Assembly (NCBI GenBank): GCA_021300535.1
Contig: JAJTED010000046.1
Coordinates: 1-37,105, forward strand
Reading direction: 5' to 3'
DNA: 37,105 nt
From: Planctomycetaceae bacterium
GTDB lineage: Bacteria > Planctomycetota > Planctomycetia > Pirellulales > UBA1268
In this document: in pieces, positions 9,501 through 17,850 of the stretch
Position numbering within the stretch: position 1 is the first letter of the stretch
How the letters are laid out: every line of letters begins with the position of its first letter
Notes under the pieces: model-generated
What the model was told of the DNA's origin: nothing
Database searches by the model: none
What the model saw: only the letters and a program-made list of their open reading frames with translations
Made by a program: the position numbers and the translations under genes

Positions 9501-9848
9501 ATCTGCTCCGGGATGGTGCTGACGGTCGGCCTCGCGGGCCTGCGTTATCGAGACCTGCGGCGTCCGACACCGCAACTGGCCCTGGCGGGCTCCGCGGTGC
9601 TGGCGGCGGCCGCCGCACCCGACGTCGCGGTGCTCGCTGCGATCGCATCCTTGCCCGGGGTGTTGCTGGGTCTCATGGCGTGGGCGTTGCAACGGATGAA
9701 CGGTGAGACCACCGGTCGCCGCACGGCGTCCGCCGCTCTCGGGAGAGCCGCCAGTTCCTTGACGCGGGCGGCCCCGCCGTCGCTGGTGATCGCCGGATCG
9801 GCGGTCGGCGGCGACAGTGCGACGGCGCCGGGGCGGTCTGCGCCATGA
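6510..9848 (+). CDS. Giant exported membrane-anchored protein, unit A of a three-unit locus
   Basis: 1112 residues from ATG 6510. An in-frame ATG at 6435 would bury the signal peptide. A Sec signal peptide covers about residues 1-32, ending near TQA. Next comes a short motif zone (FYLQDDSGGLVPVPGFRYRDF, about 53-73), then about 900 residues of repetitive beta-rich sequence in blocks of the V-x-L-x-LP type. Near 808-870 is a block with FTYALSG, LELTLPAG and IRLDGRAV. The C-terminus has a strong membrane helix (about 987-1011) and further hydrophobic segments to about 1060. No enzyme motif is seen. I infer a periplasmic or surface structural protein held in the membrane. It overlaps the next gene by ATGA, implying translational coupling. 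Related blocks recur twice in that protein. Confidence 0.82.
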   Translation: MKPSQANVRLRSLIAAVRGLVAVVCMVGATQAQPPRQPAGESVRVEERKPEIFYLQDDSGGLVPVPGFRYRDFVELLRLKEGLPGPAQPPAAVLEEIRVQADLAAVAEGTCPATVVCTIRQSRRGWVEVPLGCAGLILAQPPRHQGPGRLLVDGAPEGRGYRAWLEAPPESGAEPRHTVTLEGRIPVDVPVGREAIVLHLPAATASAVELRSARTDPEVVVQPPPAARKARPRETGGTDVTLSGLVGTTTISVGERSAADASRIPVAEAMVESVVRIDGRDAVTQARIKLRGLAEAAPTVRITLPPFATLRSIRAPAAEVGRGGTAEAPSIDVAVVRGPDGSAVIELDCQRPLERTAGAKEAGPFELAGFGIAGVDAWRQWGRISLVVEGEWQAVWNEGLRRVDPPAAGRRPGLVAAFAYDAQPASLKVRVLPRRSRVVIEPEYRYSVSAERLSLLARLGVAASGAPATEIVVDVDPAWTIDEVGPPGVVDSAGMTAEGGRVRIPFAQPLVGNAVVEIRGGRAIERDVERLTWRLPVPVSGLVGPATVVVGADSDIELLPDNKRIKGLVRQTAAALSRTDSDATVLAYRLDARQGEFAATRRYLPRRVDATVAVQAVMTEAATVVTETIRLRVLHVPLEFVELLAPESVAVGGSLEVWQGDWVLDPIEVPEAGVADLPAGMRTLRAILPGQLLGDGEIVVKYTLPTPAVPPETTVAHDLPLVLPLVARITRQTVALDAPERWSAELRGDAWRRDASPQPAAVSRIWSTIRQQNVVPLAIAIRRRVASGGAVVDAALLRTTVLGDRREDVFTYALSGAAERLELTLPAGAVEIRLDGRAVEGTVRADGGVTIDMPRSGGGRWTLEVRRLVPREAAWETLAARFGLPVRVPLDPPRFSTDVVERRFYWEVVCRADEWIFGAPSSWTSQQRWQWTGLLPDREPAVSRQALASWLQAAGGADGPPRGGFDPEPVGRRVVYSGVGRPGTAAPWLLPVWFLVLICSGMVLTVGLAGLRYRDLRRPTPQLALAGSAVLAAAAAPDVAVLAAIASLPGVLLGLMAWALQRMNGETTGRRTASAALGRAASSLTRAAPPSLVIAGSAVGGDSATAPGRSAP

Positions 9849-12800
9849 GCCGTCGTGCTGCCATGCCGTGCCGAGTCGCGGCTGCGATCGGCGTGGTCCT
9901 GTTTGTCACGGTGACGGCCGCCGAGGAGCCGCAGACGCTCGACTTCCTGCGCGTGCATGTGCCGCGAGGGCGTCTGGAGGATGTCCCGTTCGGCGCGGGC
10001 CGCTACGTGCCCATGTCGGCGGCGGAGTTCGAGCAGGCCGTCGCCCGCTTCGGCCCGCAGCCCGTCGCCGGCCTGGGAGCACCGCTGCTGCTCGCCGATC
10101 GGGCCCGCTATGTGCTGGCAGTCGACGAGGCGGGCCGCCTCGTCGGGCAGGTGGCGTTCGACGTCGGTGACGCGGTGGCTCCGGACCTGCGCGAAGTCGC
10201 CCTCGGCGCCGTGCGCCCGGGCCGTTGTTTGCAGCGCACTGCCGCCGGTACCGGCGATGCCGTCGTGTTCGGTCGACCTGATGGCACGGCCGCCGTGAAG
10301 ACTCCCGAGGCGGGCACCTATGAGTGCGAACTGAGCGTGGACCCGGCGACTTCGAATGCCCATGCCTTCACGCTGCCGCTCGTACCGGCGCTAGGGACTT
10401 CCGTCATCGTGCGGCCGCCGATGGGAACGCGGCCGACGGTCTCCGGCGCCCCGCTCGGCCAGGCGGTCGTCAGTCGCACCGGGGACGGGGCGTGGCGGAT
10501 CGAGTGTGGGCCGATCGGATCCGTGGATCTGGCCTTTGTCAGGGACGAAGCGGGGCCGGCGGCCATTGCGGCGTGGAGCGACGTGATCGTCCGCGGCGGG
10601 CGGGTCGAGGTGGCGACGGCCCTGGTCCCCCGGGGTGCCTGGAAGCATGACGTCGTGAGCGTGGTGAAGCCGTCGGACCTGCGGATCGCCGCCGTGCGGC
10701 ACGCCGCGGACGAGCGGCTGCTCGAATGGACCGCGGCCCAGGATGGCCGGACAGCCCGCATCGCCCTGCCACGGGACGTCGTGGGCCAGGCCGCGACGCT
10801 GGTCGTGCATGCAGTGGCGCCGCTCGATACGCGGACGGCCTGGAAGGTGCCGCTGGTGCGGCCCGCAGCCGAGGCATGGGTGGGGGGCGGCAGCCGGGTT
10901 GAGATCGATCCGTCGCTCGGCGTGGTCGGGGTGGACATGGAGGACAGCCGGGTGGTCACGCCCGAGATCGCCGCCCGCTGGCCGCTCCCGTCCCGCCTCG
11001 TGAACGCGCCGGACACGGCCGGTGCCGTGCTCCCGGCGATCATGCACTTCGAGCATCAGGCCGAAGACGCGACGGAGACGATCAGCGTGCAATTCCGCAG
11101 GCCACAACTGGACGTGGCCCGTGTGACGACGGTGGAGCTCTCCCCGGGACAGGTGCTGGGCCGGGCTGCGTGCGACCTGCGCGTGGTGACCGGCGAGACG
11201 TTCGCGGTCACTGCCCGCGTCGCGCCGGGCTGGATCATCGATGCGGTGGAGATGGTGGATCCGTTCGATCTTGCCGCGGACGTGGAGGAGCGCCGCCGGG
11301 GCACCACCGTGGATGTCGACTGGCGGACCGCCCGCGGCCGCGACGGAGGCGAGGAGTTGCGGATCGGGCTGGCGCTGGCGGCGACGCCGCGGCGCAGCCT
11401 GGGCCTGCGGGTCGTCGGCCACCGGCGGGGTGTGCCCCTCGGCGGCGAGTTTCGCACGTCCGACATGGACATGGTGCGGTTCGACGGCGAGGCCGCCGAC
11501 TCGGCCGTCATTGATTTCCACGTCGGCCCCGCGGCGATCGTCGAGATCGCCGGGGCGCCGGTCGGCATCTATGCCGTGCCTCCGCGGCTGGAGCGGCTCG
11601 TCGAGCCTGGCACGCTCCGCGGCCGCATTCCGGGCGGTGAGCGGGCGGCCGACCGCCGCGCCCGAATTGTGCAACGCCGCCCGCCGCTCGACGTGCGCGT
11701 CGACGTGCGGCTTGCGGCGCGTGACGAGCGACTCGCCGAATCCTTCACGCTCACCTGCAGGCCGGAGGCGGCCGCCGTGGATTCCGTCGTGGCGCACTTC
11801 TCCGAGCCGATGGGCGATGAACTCGAGTGGTCGCTCGTCGCCCCGGCCGGCGGCGCGGTCGTGGCCCGGCGGCTCGATGCAGCCGACAGCGCCCGCGGAG
11901 ACGGTGCACGGAATCCGGCATGCGTCGAATCGTGGCTCGTCGAAATCACGCCCGCGTTCATCGGCGCGGTGACGATCCGCGCCGCCCGCGAGGTGCCCTT
12001 TCGTGGGCCGCAACCGGTGCCGCTCGCCTGGGTCGAAGGCGCGCCGACGTCGCGCGGCACCGTGCTGATCAGCGATACGGGACCGGAGCGGCCACAGGTC
12101 GTCAACCGCCGGCTCCGGGAACTGCCCCCGGTGCCGACCGTCGAAGGCCAGCCGGCGACGCTGGTCGAGTTCGCGTTCAACCCGCCACAGGCGGGCACGG
12201 AGACGACGGCCGCAGCCGAACTGGTGCCGACAGCCGGGGCCGAGGCTCGCGCCTGGGCGTGGAGCGAAACGATTTCCTGCTGGTGCCACGATTCCGGGCG
12301 GGCGGAGTGCGAGGCGGTCTACGACATCGAGAACCACGGCCGCGATCAGTTGTCGATGAACGTGCCGATGGGCCGCCGGGTCGAGTCGGTTTTGCTCGAC
12401 GGGGCCGTCGTGCCGCTCGAGTCGCTGGACGGCGGTGGCACCGCCCGGGTGCCACTTCCGCCCGGTCGGCGGCGGCTGCGGCTCGTCGTGCGGACCTTGG
12501 CGGAGGCTGCGCCGGGGCCGGGGTGGTGGCGGGTGGAGCCGGTCGGCAGCGCGATCGACGTGCCGGTCCTCGATCACCGACTGCAACTGTTCATGCCGCC
12601 TGACCTCGCGGTGGCGACGGTGCTGGGTGGGTATCGCGAAGTCGGGCCGCCAACGGCGCGGCTCGTGGAACGGCTGTTTGCCGCCCGCATCCCGGCGGCC
12701 CAGGTCGCCGCCACCGCAGAAGACCGCGAGGCGGCCGCCTCGCCGGCCGCTGCCGGCTTCACGGCCCGGCGTTTCGTCCCCGTCTCGGGCCGCAAAGGGG

Positions 12801-15730
12801 CCGGCATCGTGGTCATTCGCCGCCGGCTCGTGGCGGCGGCGGCGATCCTCATCGGCTTCGTTTCGTTCCTGACGGTGCTCGGGGTGTCGCGGCGCGGTCC
12901 CGCCGCGGCGTTGCTGATCACGGCAGTCACCGCCGCGATCGCCGTATGGATCGAGCCCCCGTTCGCCGCGGTGGCGCGAGCCGCATGGTGGGGCTGTCTC
13001 GTGGGCTGCGGGTGTCGCCTGTCGGGTGGTCGCGGAGCCCGGCCGCGGACCGTGGCGGCATGCCTTCTCGCCGCCGGGGCGTGTGCCTTACCGCAGGGCC
13101 ACGCCGCGGATCCGCTTGGCGACGATCAGCCGCTCAAGGTGTTGCTCACTCCGGGAGACGACGGCGACATGGCGCTCGTGCCGGAGCCGCTGTTTCGCAC
13201 GCTGCTTCGGGGAGGACAGCCGGTGGCGGCCACGTCGCTGCGGATCATGCGCTGCCATGTGCTGGTTGAGGACGGCCCCGTGCCGGCGCCGTGGCGCATG
13301 GTCCTCGACATCGACGCCGACGCCGGCGGCACGCTCGTGCTCGACCAAGGTCCCGGTGAGGCCCGTTGGGAACCGGCTGCTGCCGGCTCGACCACCGTTG
13401 ATGTTCGCCAGGAAGGCCGGTTCCTCCGCCTGGTCGCTCCTGTCGCCGGCAGCCAGCGGCTCGAGGTCAAGGTTCAGCCGGCTGTCGATCGCCGCGGCCG
13501 CTTGGAAACGGCCGCGATTCGCCTGCCACCGGCGGCCGTGACGCGGCTCGAACTCGTCGATGGCAACGGGACGGCGATTCCGGCGGCCAGCGATGCGGTG
13601 CAGTGCGATCGTGCCGCGCCGGACGGGCCCTTCATGCGGGCTGTCGAAGCCAAGCCCGGCGAGCCGGGATTCGATCTCGCGGGGGCGGCCCGGGTGCGGC
13701 TCGTGCGGCCGATCGACCGCCGCGACAAACTGTCCACGGGAGGCCTGGCCGCGACGAGTGAGAACGACGTCGCGTGGGACCTCGACGCCTGTCGCGTGCG
13801 GGCGCGATTCGAGATCGCCGGTGAATCCATCATCCGCGCGGTCGTCGTCGCCGCCGATGCGGTGCTCGAGCCGCTCGATGATCCGGCGGTGGAAGGCCAG
13901 GTCGTGCGGCCGCTCGGCCGCGGCCGCTTTCTCGTCGAGCGAACGGCGCCGGCACCTGGCCCGGCCCGCATGCGCCTCGCCTTCCGCATGCCGCTGGTCG
14001 ATCCGGTCGGCTCGTTCGATGTGCCGGCCGTCTGGCTGGAAGGCGCGGACACGGACGCCCGCACCGTGCGGCTAACGGCATCGCCCGATCTGATCGCCAC
14101 CCTGGAGACGCCCGCTGCTCAGGCCGGCGACCAACGCGACGAGTTCCTCGAGCCCGGCGGCGACGTGTGGCGGTACGAGGCCGGGAGTGGCGTGGCGGCG
14201 AACCCGCGCCCGCGGCTCGTGGTCGGCCGCCGGCCGCAGGCGGTGCGCGGTTCGCAGTCGCTGGCTGTCAGCCTCGGGCCCGATGGCATCGACCTGCGGC
14301 TGCAGGCGCGGATCGACGCCACGTCGACGCCCCTGGTCGCGATTCCGGTGGAGCTGCCACCCGGCTGCGCCATCGGCCGCGTCACGTTGTGGGAGGACGA
14401 TCTGGCGACGCCCGCCGCAGGCAGCCGCGCACCGCTCGATCTCCAGTGGTCCATGACCGAGGCCAATCGGCTGACCATCGTCATGCAGCAGCCGCGGGCG
14501 GGACGGTATCGGCTCGATATCGATGGCCGGCTCTCGATGCGTCCCGCGTCGCGCGGCCGTGTTCCGTTGCTGCGGGCCGATCTGGCCGGGAGCAGCCCGT
14601 TGAGCGTGTCATGGAGCCGCGGTGGCGGCCCGCAGGCGGTGGTGCACCAGGCCGAAGTGCCGCCCGGCGCCGCCGGTCCGTCCTACGACCTCGGCGAGCA
14701 GTCCGTACCGGCGGCCGATGTGGACGCCGCCGAGGAGCCAGTGGCGGCTTCGATCGCGGCGTCCGATCCGCAGGAGGATCGTGTCGCGCGGGTCTTGGTC
14801 ACGGCGGCGATCGACGATCGTGGCCGGCTGCGCGGGCTCGCCCGCTACGATGTCGTGGCGGCACGCTCCACGCTCCGCCTGCGGTTGCCCCCGCGGATCA
14901 GGCTGTTCGATGTGCTCGTCGACGGGCAGGACGTGGATGCTCGGCCGGTCGCCGCGGATGCCTGGGACGTGCAGTTGCATGCTGCGGCCTGGCCGCGATC
15001 CATGATGGTTGTGTTCTCGGGCGACCTGGATGCCGCCCTCGGGTCGGGACAGCCCATTCAGTTGCAGCCGCCGCTGATCGAGAACGTCCCCGGTGGCGAG
15101 GTGCTCTGGACGATCGCCGCCCCACCCGACCGCACGCTGCGCGTCGCGGAGCCCGCACGGCTTCTCGACGAAGTGACTTGGCAGGCAGCGTTGCATGCCA
15201 CTCAAGAGCGGATCGATGCCGCTTTCTCGCGCGCTCTTGCAGGCGCCGGTCCTGACGCCGATCGCCTGCGGGCCTTCGCCGCCGCCCGTGCCGCCGGAGA
15301 GGTCGCGCATCGCGAACGGGCCTGGGAAAATGCGATCGATTCGCCGCCGGGCGCGATGCCGATGCGGATCGCGGCCGCCGGCGATGGCCGCGTGACCGTG
15401 CGGGTCGTGCGGGAGTTGGACGCCTCCACGGCGGGGCGGGCGGCGGCCACCATCGGTCTGGCGGTCAGCGCCGCGTGGGGCTGGCTGGCGTCGCGTCGCC
15501 ACGGGCTGAATTGGGAGTTGCTACGCGGCGTGGCCGCATGGTCCGTTCCCACGCTGCTCATCATCGGTGGAGGCGGCTGGGTGGCGGTTCTCGTCCCGAC
15601 GCTGCCCGGATGGCTCATGCTGGTGGCCGGCGCGACGGTGCTGGCGGTCTGGTACAGGTCGCGGCACGCGGCCGCTTTCGATGACGAGTCGACCCGCTAT
15701 CCCTCGACGCACTTGCTGCGGGACGGCTGA
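9845..15730 (+). CDS. Giant exported protein carrying two more units (B1 and B2) in tandem
   Basis: 1961 residues. The ATG at 9845 overlaps the preceding stop as ATGA. A signal peptide covers about residues 1-26. Unit B1 begins with a motif zone containing GRYVPMSAAEFEQAV and has the late block CEAVYDIENHG...NVPMGRRVESVLLDG near 822. Two or three membrane segments follow at about 994-1055. A signal-peptide-like stretch at about 1063-1085, ending QGHAA, then opens unit B2. B2 starts with LKVLLTPGDDGDMALVPE near 1097 and has its own late block LARYDVV...LRLPPRIRLFDVLVDG near 1662. Hydrophobic segments at about 1864-1938 close the protein. The order mirrors protein A, so this looks like two former genes fused. 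No catalytic motif is visible. An envelope architectural role is inferred, and the next gene downstream is a peptidase-like protein. Confidence 0.82.
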   Translation: MSRRAAMPCRVAAAIGVVLFVTVTAAEEPQTLDFLRVHVPRGRLEDVPFGAGRYVPMSAAEFEQAVARFGPQPVAGLGAPLLLADRARYVLAVDEAGRLVGQVAFDVGDAVAPDLREVALGAVRPGRCLQRTAAGTGDAVVFGRPDGTAAVKTPEAGTYECELSVDPATSNAHAFTLPLVPALGTSVIVRPPMGTRPTVSGAPLGQAVVSRTGDGAWRIECGPIGSVDLAFVRDEAGPAAIAAWSDVIVRGGRVEVATALVPRGAWKHDVVSVVKPSDLRIAAVRHAADERLLEWTAAQDGRTARIALPRDVVGQAATLVVHAVAPLDTRTAWKVPLVRPAAEAWVGGGSRVEIDPSLGVVGVDMEDSRVVTPEIAARWPLPSRLVNAPDTAGAVLPAIMHFEHQAEDATETISVQFRRPQLDVARVTTVELSPGQVLGRAACDLRVVTGETFAVTARVAPGWIIDAVEMVDPFDLAADVEERRRGTTVDVDWRTARGRDGGEELRIGLALAATPRRSLGLRVVGHRRGVPLGGEFRTSDMDMVRFDGEAADSAVIDFHVGPAAIVEIAGAPVGIYAVPPRLERLVEPGTLRGRIPGGERAADRRARIVQRRPPLDVRVDVRLAARDERLAESFTLTCRPEAAAVDSVVAHFSEPMGDELEWSLVAPAGGAVVARRLDAADSARGDGARNPACVESWLVEITPAFIGAVTIRAAREVPFRGPQPVPLAWVEGAPTSRGTVLISDTGPERPQVVNRRLRELPPVPTVEGQPATLVEFAFNPPQAGTETTAAAELVPTAGAEARAWAWSETISCWCHDSGRAECEAVYDIENHGRDQLSMNVPMGRRVESVLLDGAVVPLESLDGGGTARVPLPPGRRRLRLVVRTLAEAAPGPGWWRVEPVGSAIDVPVLDHRLQLFMPPDLAVATVLGGYREVGPPTARLVERLFAARIPAAQVAATAEDREAAASPAAAGFTARRFVPVSGRKGAGIVVIRRRLVAAAAILIGFVSFLTVLGVSRRGPAAALLITAVTAAIAVWIEPPFAAVARAAWWGCLVGCGCRLSGGRGARPRTVAACLLAAGACALPQGHAADPLGDDQPLKVLLTPGDDGDMALVPEPLFRTLLRGGQPVAATSLRIMRCHVLVEDGPVPAPWRMVLDIDADAGGTLVLDQGPGEARWEPAAAGSTTVDVRQEGRFLRLVAPVAGSQRLEVKVQPAVDRRGRLETAAIRLPPAAVTRLELVDGNGTAIPAASDAVQCDRAAPDGPFMRAVEAKPGEPGFDLAGAARVRLVRPIDRRDKLSTGGLAATSENDVAWDLDACRVRARFEIAGESIIRAVVVAADAVLEPLDDPAVEGQVVRPLGRGRFLVERTAPAPGPARMRLAFRMPLVDPVGSFDVPAVWLEGADTDARTVRLTASPDLIATLETPAAQAGDQRDEFLEPGGDVWRYEAGSGVAANPRPRLVVGRRPQAVRGSQSLAVSLGPDGIDLRLQARIDATSTPLVAIPVELPPGCAIGRVTLWEDDLATPAAGSRAPLDLQWSMTEANRLTIVMQQPRAGRYRLDIDGRLSMRPASRGRVPLLRADLAGSSPLSVSWSRGGGPQAVVHQAEVPPGAAGPSYDLGEQSVPAADVDAAEEPVAASIAASDPQEDRVARVLVTAAIDDRGRLRGLARYDVVAARSTLRLRLPPRIRLFDVLVDGQDVDARPVAADAWDVQLHAAAWPRSMMVVFSGDLDAALGSGQPIQLQPPLIENVPGGEVLWTIAAPPDRTLRVAEPARLLDEVTWQAALHATQERIDAAFSRALAGAGPDADRLRAFAAARAAGEVAHRERAWENAIDSPPGAMPMRIAAAGDGRVTVRVVRELDASTAGRAAATIGLAVSAAWGWLASRRHGLNWELLRGVAAWSVPTLLIIGGGGWVAVLVPTLPGWLMLVAGATVLAVWYRSRHAAAFDDESTRYPSTHLLRDG

Positions 15731-15940
15731 CGCCGGTTCCGCCGGCGCGGTGGAAAACGGGGCGAAGCGGGCAAGTGAAAAGCGGTCTGGCCCGGCCTGG
15801 GGGCGGCCGCTACCGTCCGCACACTCTTGGGCCGAACAGCGGCCGCACGGAGCGGCCTTCGCGGGCCCGGCTGCGGGCGGTTCGCGACGATGGAAAGGAT
15901 TCCGTCGCGGCCCGGTTCGAATGCATGGAGGCACGACGGC

Positions 15941-16909
15941 ATGAATCGCGGACGAGGAATCGCCCTGCGCCGGGCAGGGATGCGGCTGGCGTGCCTGATG
16001 GCGGTGCTGGCCTGCTGCTGGAGTGCCGGGGCGGCGAACGCCGCTGGGTATCGCACGGCCAATTTCCTCGTCGACGCCCCGACCGAAGAACTCGCCCGCA
16101 AGATCGGCGACGCCTCCGAGCACTACCGCCACACGCTGGCCGTCGAATGGCTCGGCCGGCCGCTGCCGCGGTGGAGCCGGCCCTGTCCGATCAAGGCCCA
16201 GGTGGCCCCGCACCTCGGGGCCGGGGGCGCCACGAGTTTCGTGTTCGACAAGGGGGAAGTCTTCAACTGGACGATGACGATTCAGGGGAGCGAGGAGCGG
16301 ATCATCGATTCCGTGCTGCCCCATGAGATCACGCACACGATCTTCGCCAGCCACTTCCGCCGGCCGCTGCCGCGCTGGGCCGACGAAGGCGCCTGCACGA
16401 CGGTCGAGCACCCGGTCGAGCGGGCCCGCCAGCACCGGATGCTGATCGAGTTCCTGACCACCGGCCGCGGCATCGCGTTTCCGGACATGTTCGCGATGCG
16501 CGAGTATCCGGCCGACGTGCTCCCCCTCTACTCGCAGGGGTATTCGCTGGCCCGCTACCTCATCGAACGCGGTGGTCGGCACAAGTACGTCAACTTCGTC
16601 GCCGACGGCCTGGCCGGCGACGACTGGGCCGGTGCCCTGCGGAAGCACTACGGTGTGCCGGGCGTGGCCCAGATGCAGACGGTGTGGCTCGACTGGGTGA
16701 AGCAGGGCTGCCCGGCGCCGCCGGCCGCGCTCGCGGCGTCCGTGCCGCCTCCGGCGGCCAGGGACGGCACCGCCCGGGGCCAAAGTCCGGATCCGCTGCC
16801 CGCGACCGCGTCGCCGGCGCGGGGGCCGGTTGCCTCGACGGTGGGCCGGACGTCGATTTACGCCCAGGCGCGCCGCGCCGGCGCGAACCCGCCGCCCGCC
16901 ACGCGGTGA
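15941..16909 (+). CDS. Secreted gluzincin-like zinc peptidase (peptidase MA-like)
   Basis: 322 residues. ATG 15941 follows a GGAGG Shine-Dalgarno by nine bases, which favours it over an in-frame ATG at 15827. A signal peptide covers about residues 1-35, ending ANAAG. HEITH at residues 128-132 gives the two zinc His and the catalytic Glu. WADEGA at about 146-151 supplies Glu149 as a likely third ligand, the gluzincin arrangement seen in peptidase-MA-like proteins. Downstream LYSQGYSLARYLIERGG fits the same family. The last 80 residues are Pro/Ala/Arg-rich and disordered. It follows the giant envelope genes by 210 bases on the same strand, and a role in processing or turnover of envelope proteins is a reasonable inference only. 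The substrate is unknown. Confidence 0.82.
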   Translation: MNRGRGIALRRAGMRLACLMAVLACCWSAGAANAAGYRTANFLVDAPTEELARKIGDASEHYRHTLAVEWLGRPLPRWSRPCPIKAQVAPHLGAGGATSFVFDKGEVFNWTMTIQGSEERIIDSVLPHEITHTIFASHFRRPLPRWADEGACTTVEHPVERARQHRMLIEFLTTGRGIAFPDMFAMREYPADVLPLYSQGYSLARYLIERGGRHKYVNFVADGLAGDDWAGALRKHYGVPGVAQMQTVWLDWVKQGCPAPPAALAASVPPPAARDGTARGQSPDPLPATASPARGPVASTVGRTSIYAQARRAGANPPPATR

Positions 16910-16998
16910 TCTCGGGATCCGCAGGCCCAGCCACTTCCCCGGCTGCACGATGCGCCAAGGCTCCGGGCTCCCCATGGCCGCCCAGCCTTCCGGGCCTG

Positions 16999-17658
16999 CT
17001 ACCGGCTCGCGTTTTCGACCGGCCAGCCCCTGAGCTTCGCGTGCATGACGGCCACCTTGCCCATGTAGTGGTCCATGCGAAAGGGGCCGGCGGCTTGGGT
17101 CATGTGCTCCCGGGCTTTCGCGGCGTCACCGGCGGCTTCGGAGAAGAGACCCAGATACAAATGGGCGTAGCAGAGCTGGTTCTTCTTGGCTTCGCCCGCA
17201 CCGGTTTCGGCAGCAGCCAGCACGGCGGCTGGCTCACACCGGCCAGCGTAGAGCTCGAGGATCTCCCTCATGGGTACACGGGGATCTTCTCCGACTGGGA
17301 GAAGCTTCTCGCGGGCGGCTTGTATCCCTTCGAGCCGGGCGACGCAGAGAAAGTGCCAGGCGGGGTTCTCGACGTCGTTCGGGTTTACGGTTCGGTGCAG
17401 CTCGAACTGCTTCCGGCCGTCCTGGAATCTCTCGGCGTAATACAGCGCCAGCCCGCGTTGCCATAACTCTGGCTCCGCTCCGGGCACGGCCAACACAAGC
17501 TGATCGAACTTTCGTGCCGACTCGACCGGCTTGGCGTCGAAGAACAACTGGACGGCTTCCGTGAACTGCTCCCGGGGCGTGGGCTCGGCATGGGCGGCAC
17601 GGAGGCCGAACGGCAACACGCTGACCGCCGCAAGAAGAAACGTCCTGATATTCAGCAT
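16999..17658 (-). CDS. Secreted TPR-type protein
   Basis: 219 residues using ATG 17658, chosen because it places a signal peptide (MLNIRTFLLAAVSVLPFGL..., cleavage after AHA near residue 24) at the N-terminus. An in-frame ATG at 17706 would precede it with a non-conserved tail. After cleavage, helical pairs of tetratricopeptide type are visible: FTEAVQLFFDAKPVESARKFD, ELWQRGLALYYAERFQDG, AYLYLGLFSEAAGDAAKAREH-like segments with Ala, Gly and Tyr at consensus positions. This is a periplasmic protein-protein interaction scaffold, with no catalytic residues. It is convergent with the peptidase-like gene. No good Shine-Dalgarno is present. Confidence 0.8.
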   Translation of the reverse strand: MLNIRTFLLAAVSVLPFGLRAAHAEPTPREQFTEAVQLFFDAKPVESARKFDQLVLAVPGAEPELWQRGLALYYAERFQDGRKQFELHRTVNPNDVENPAWHFLCVARLEGIQAAREKLLPVGEDPRVPMREILELYAGRCEPAAVLAAAETGAGEAKKNQLCYAHLYLGLFSEAAGDAAKAREHMTQAAGPFRMDHYMGKVAVMHAKLRGWPVENASR

Positions 17659-17752
17659 GGTCGGTCGGCAGCAGGAGGGAATCTGACAGGGGCTGGCCAA
17701 CGGCATAGTCTAGCCACCGTTCAATGCCTCTGGTGTCCGGTGATGGGGTTCC

Positions 17753-17809
17753 GCTCTCAGTTTGCGCTTTTTTGATGTTGCGCGTTCCCGAGTCTTGCTC
17801 TCAGTTTGC
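17753..17809. repeat. Pair of 13-bp direct repeats upstream of the TPR gene
   Basis: GCTCTCAGTTTGC occurs at 17753-17765 and again at 17797-17809, spaced 44 bases start to start. The pair is relatively AT-rich for this genome and lies about 95-150 bases upstream of the TPR gene start. It could be a regulator binding pair or a remnant of a small duplication. No recognisable promoter hexamers sit beside it. Confidence 0.5.
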
Positions 17810-17825
17810 CACGCGCGAACGGCAC

Positions 17826-17850
17826 AAAAAGCCCCCGGCGGGAGCCGGGG
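17826..17850 (-). terminator. Rho-independent terminator on the minus strand
   Basis: CCCCGGC and GCCGGGG form a perfect 7-bp stem around a four-base loop, and on the minus strand GC plus five T residues follow. This is a canonical intrinsic terminator. The upstream minus-strand transcript would be the hairpin-rich stretch and tRNA-Ser. No protein gene reads into it. Confidence 0.8.
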
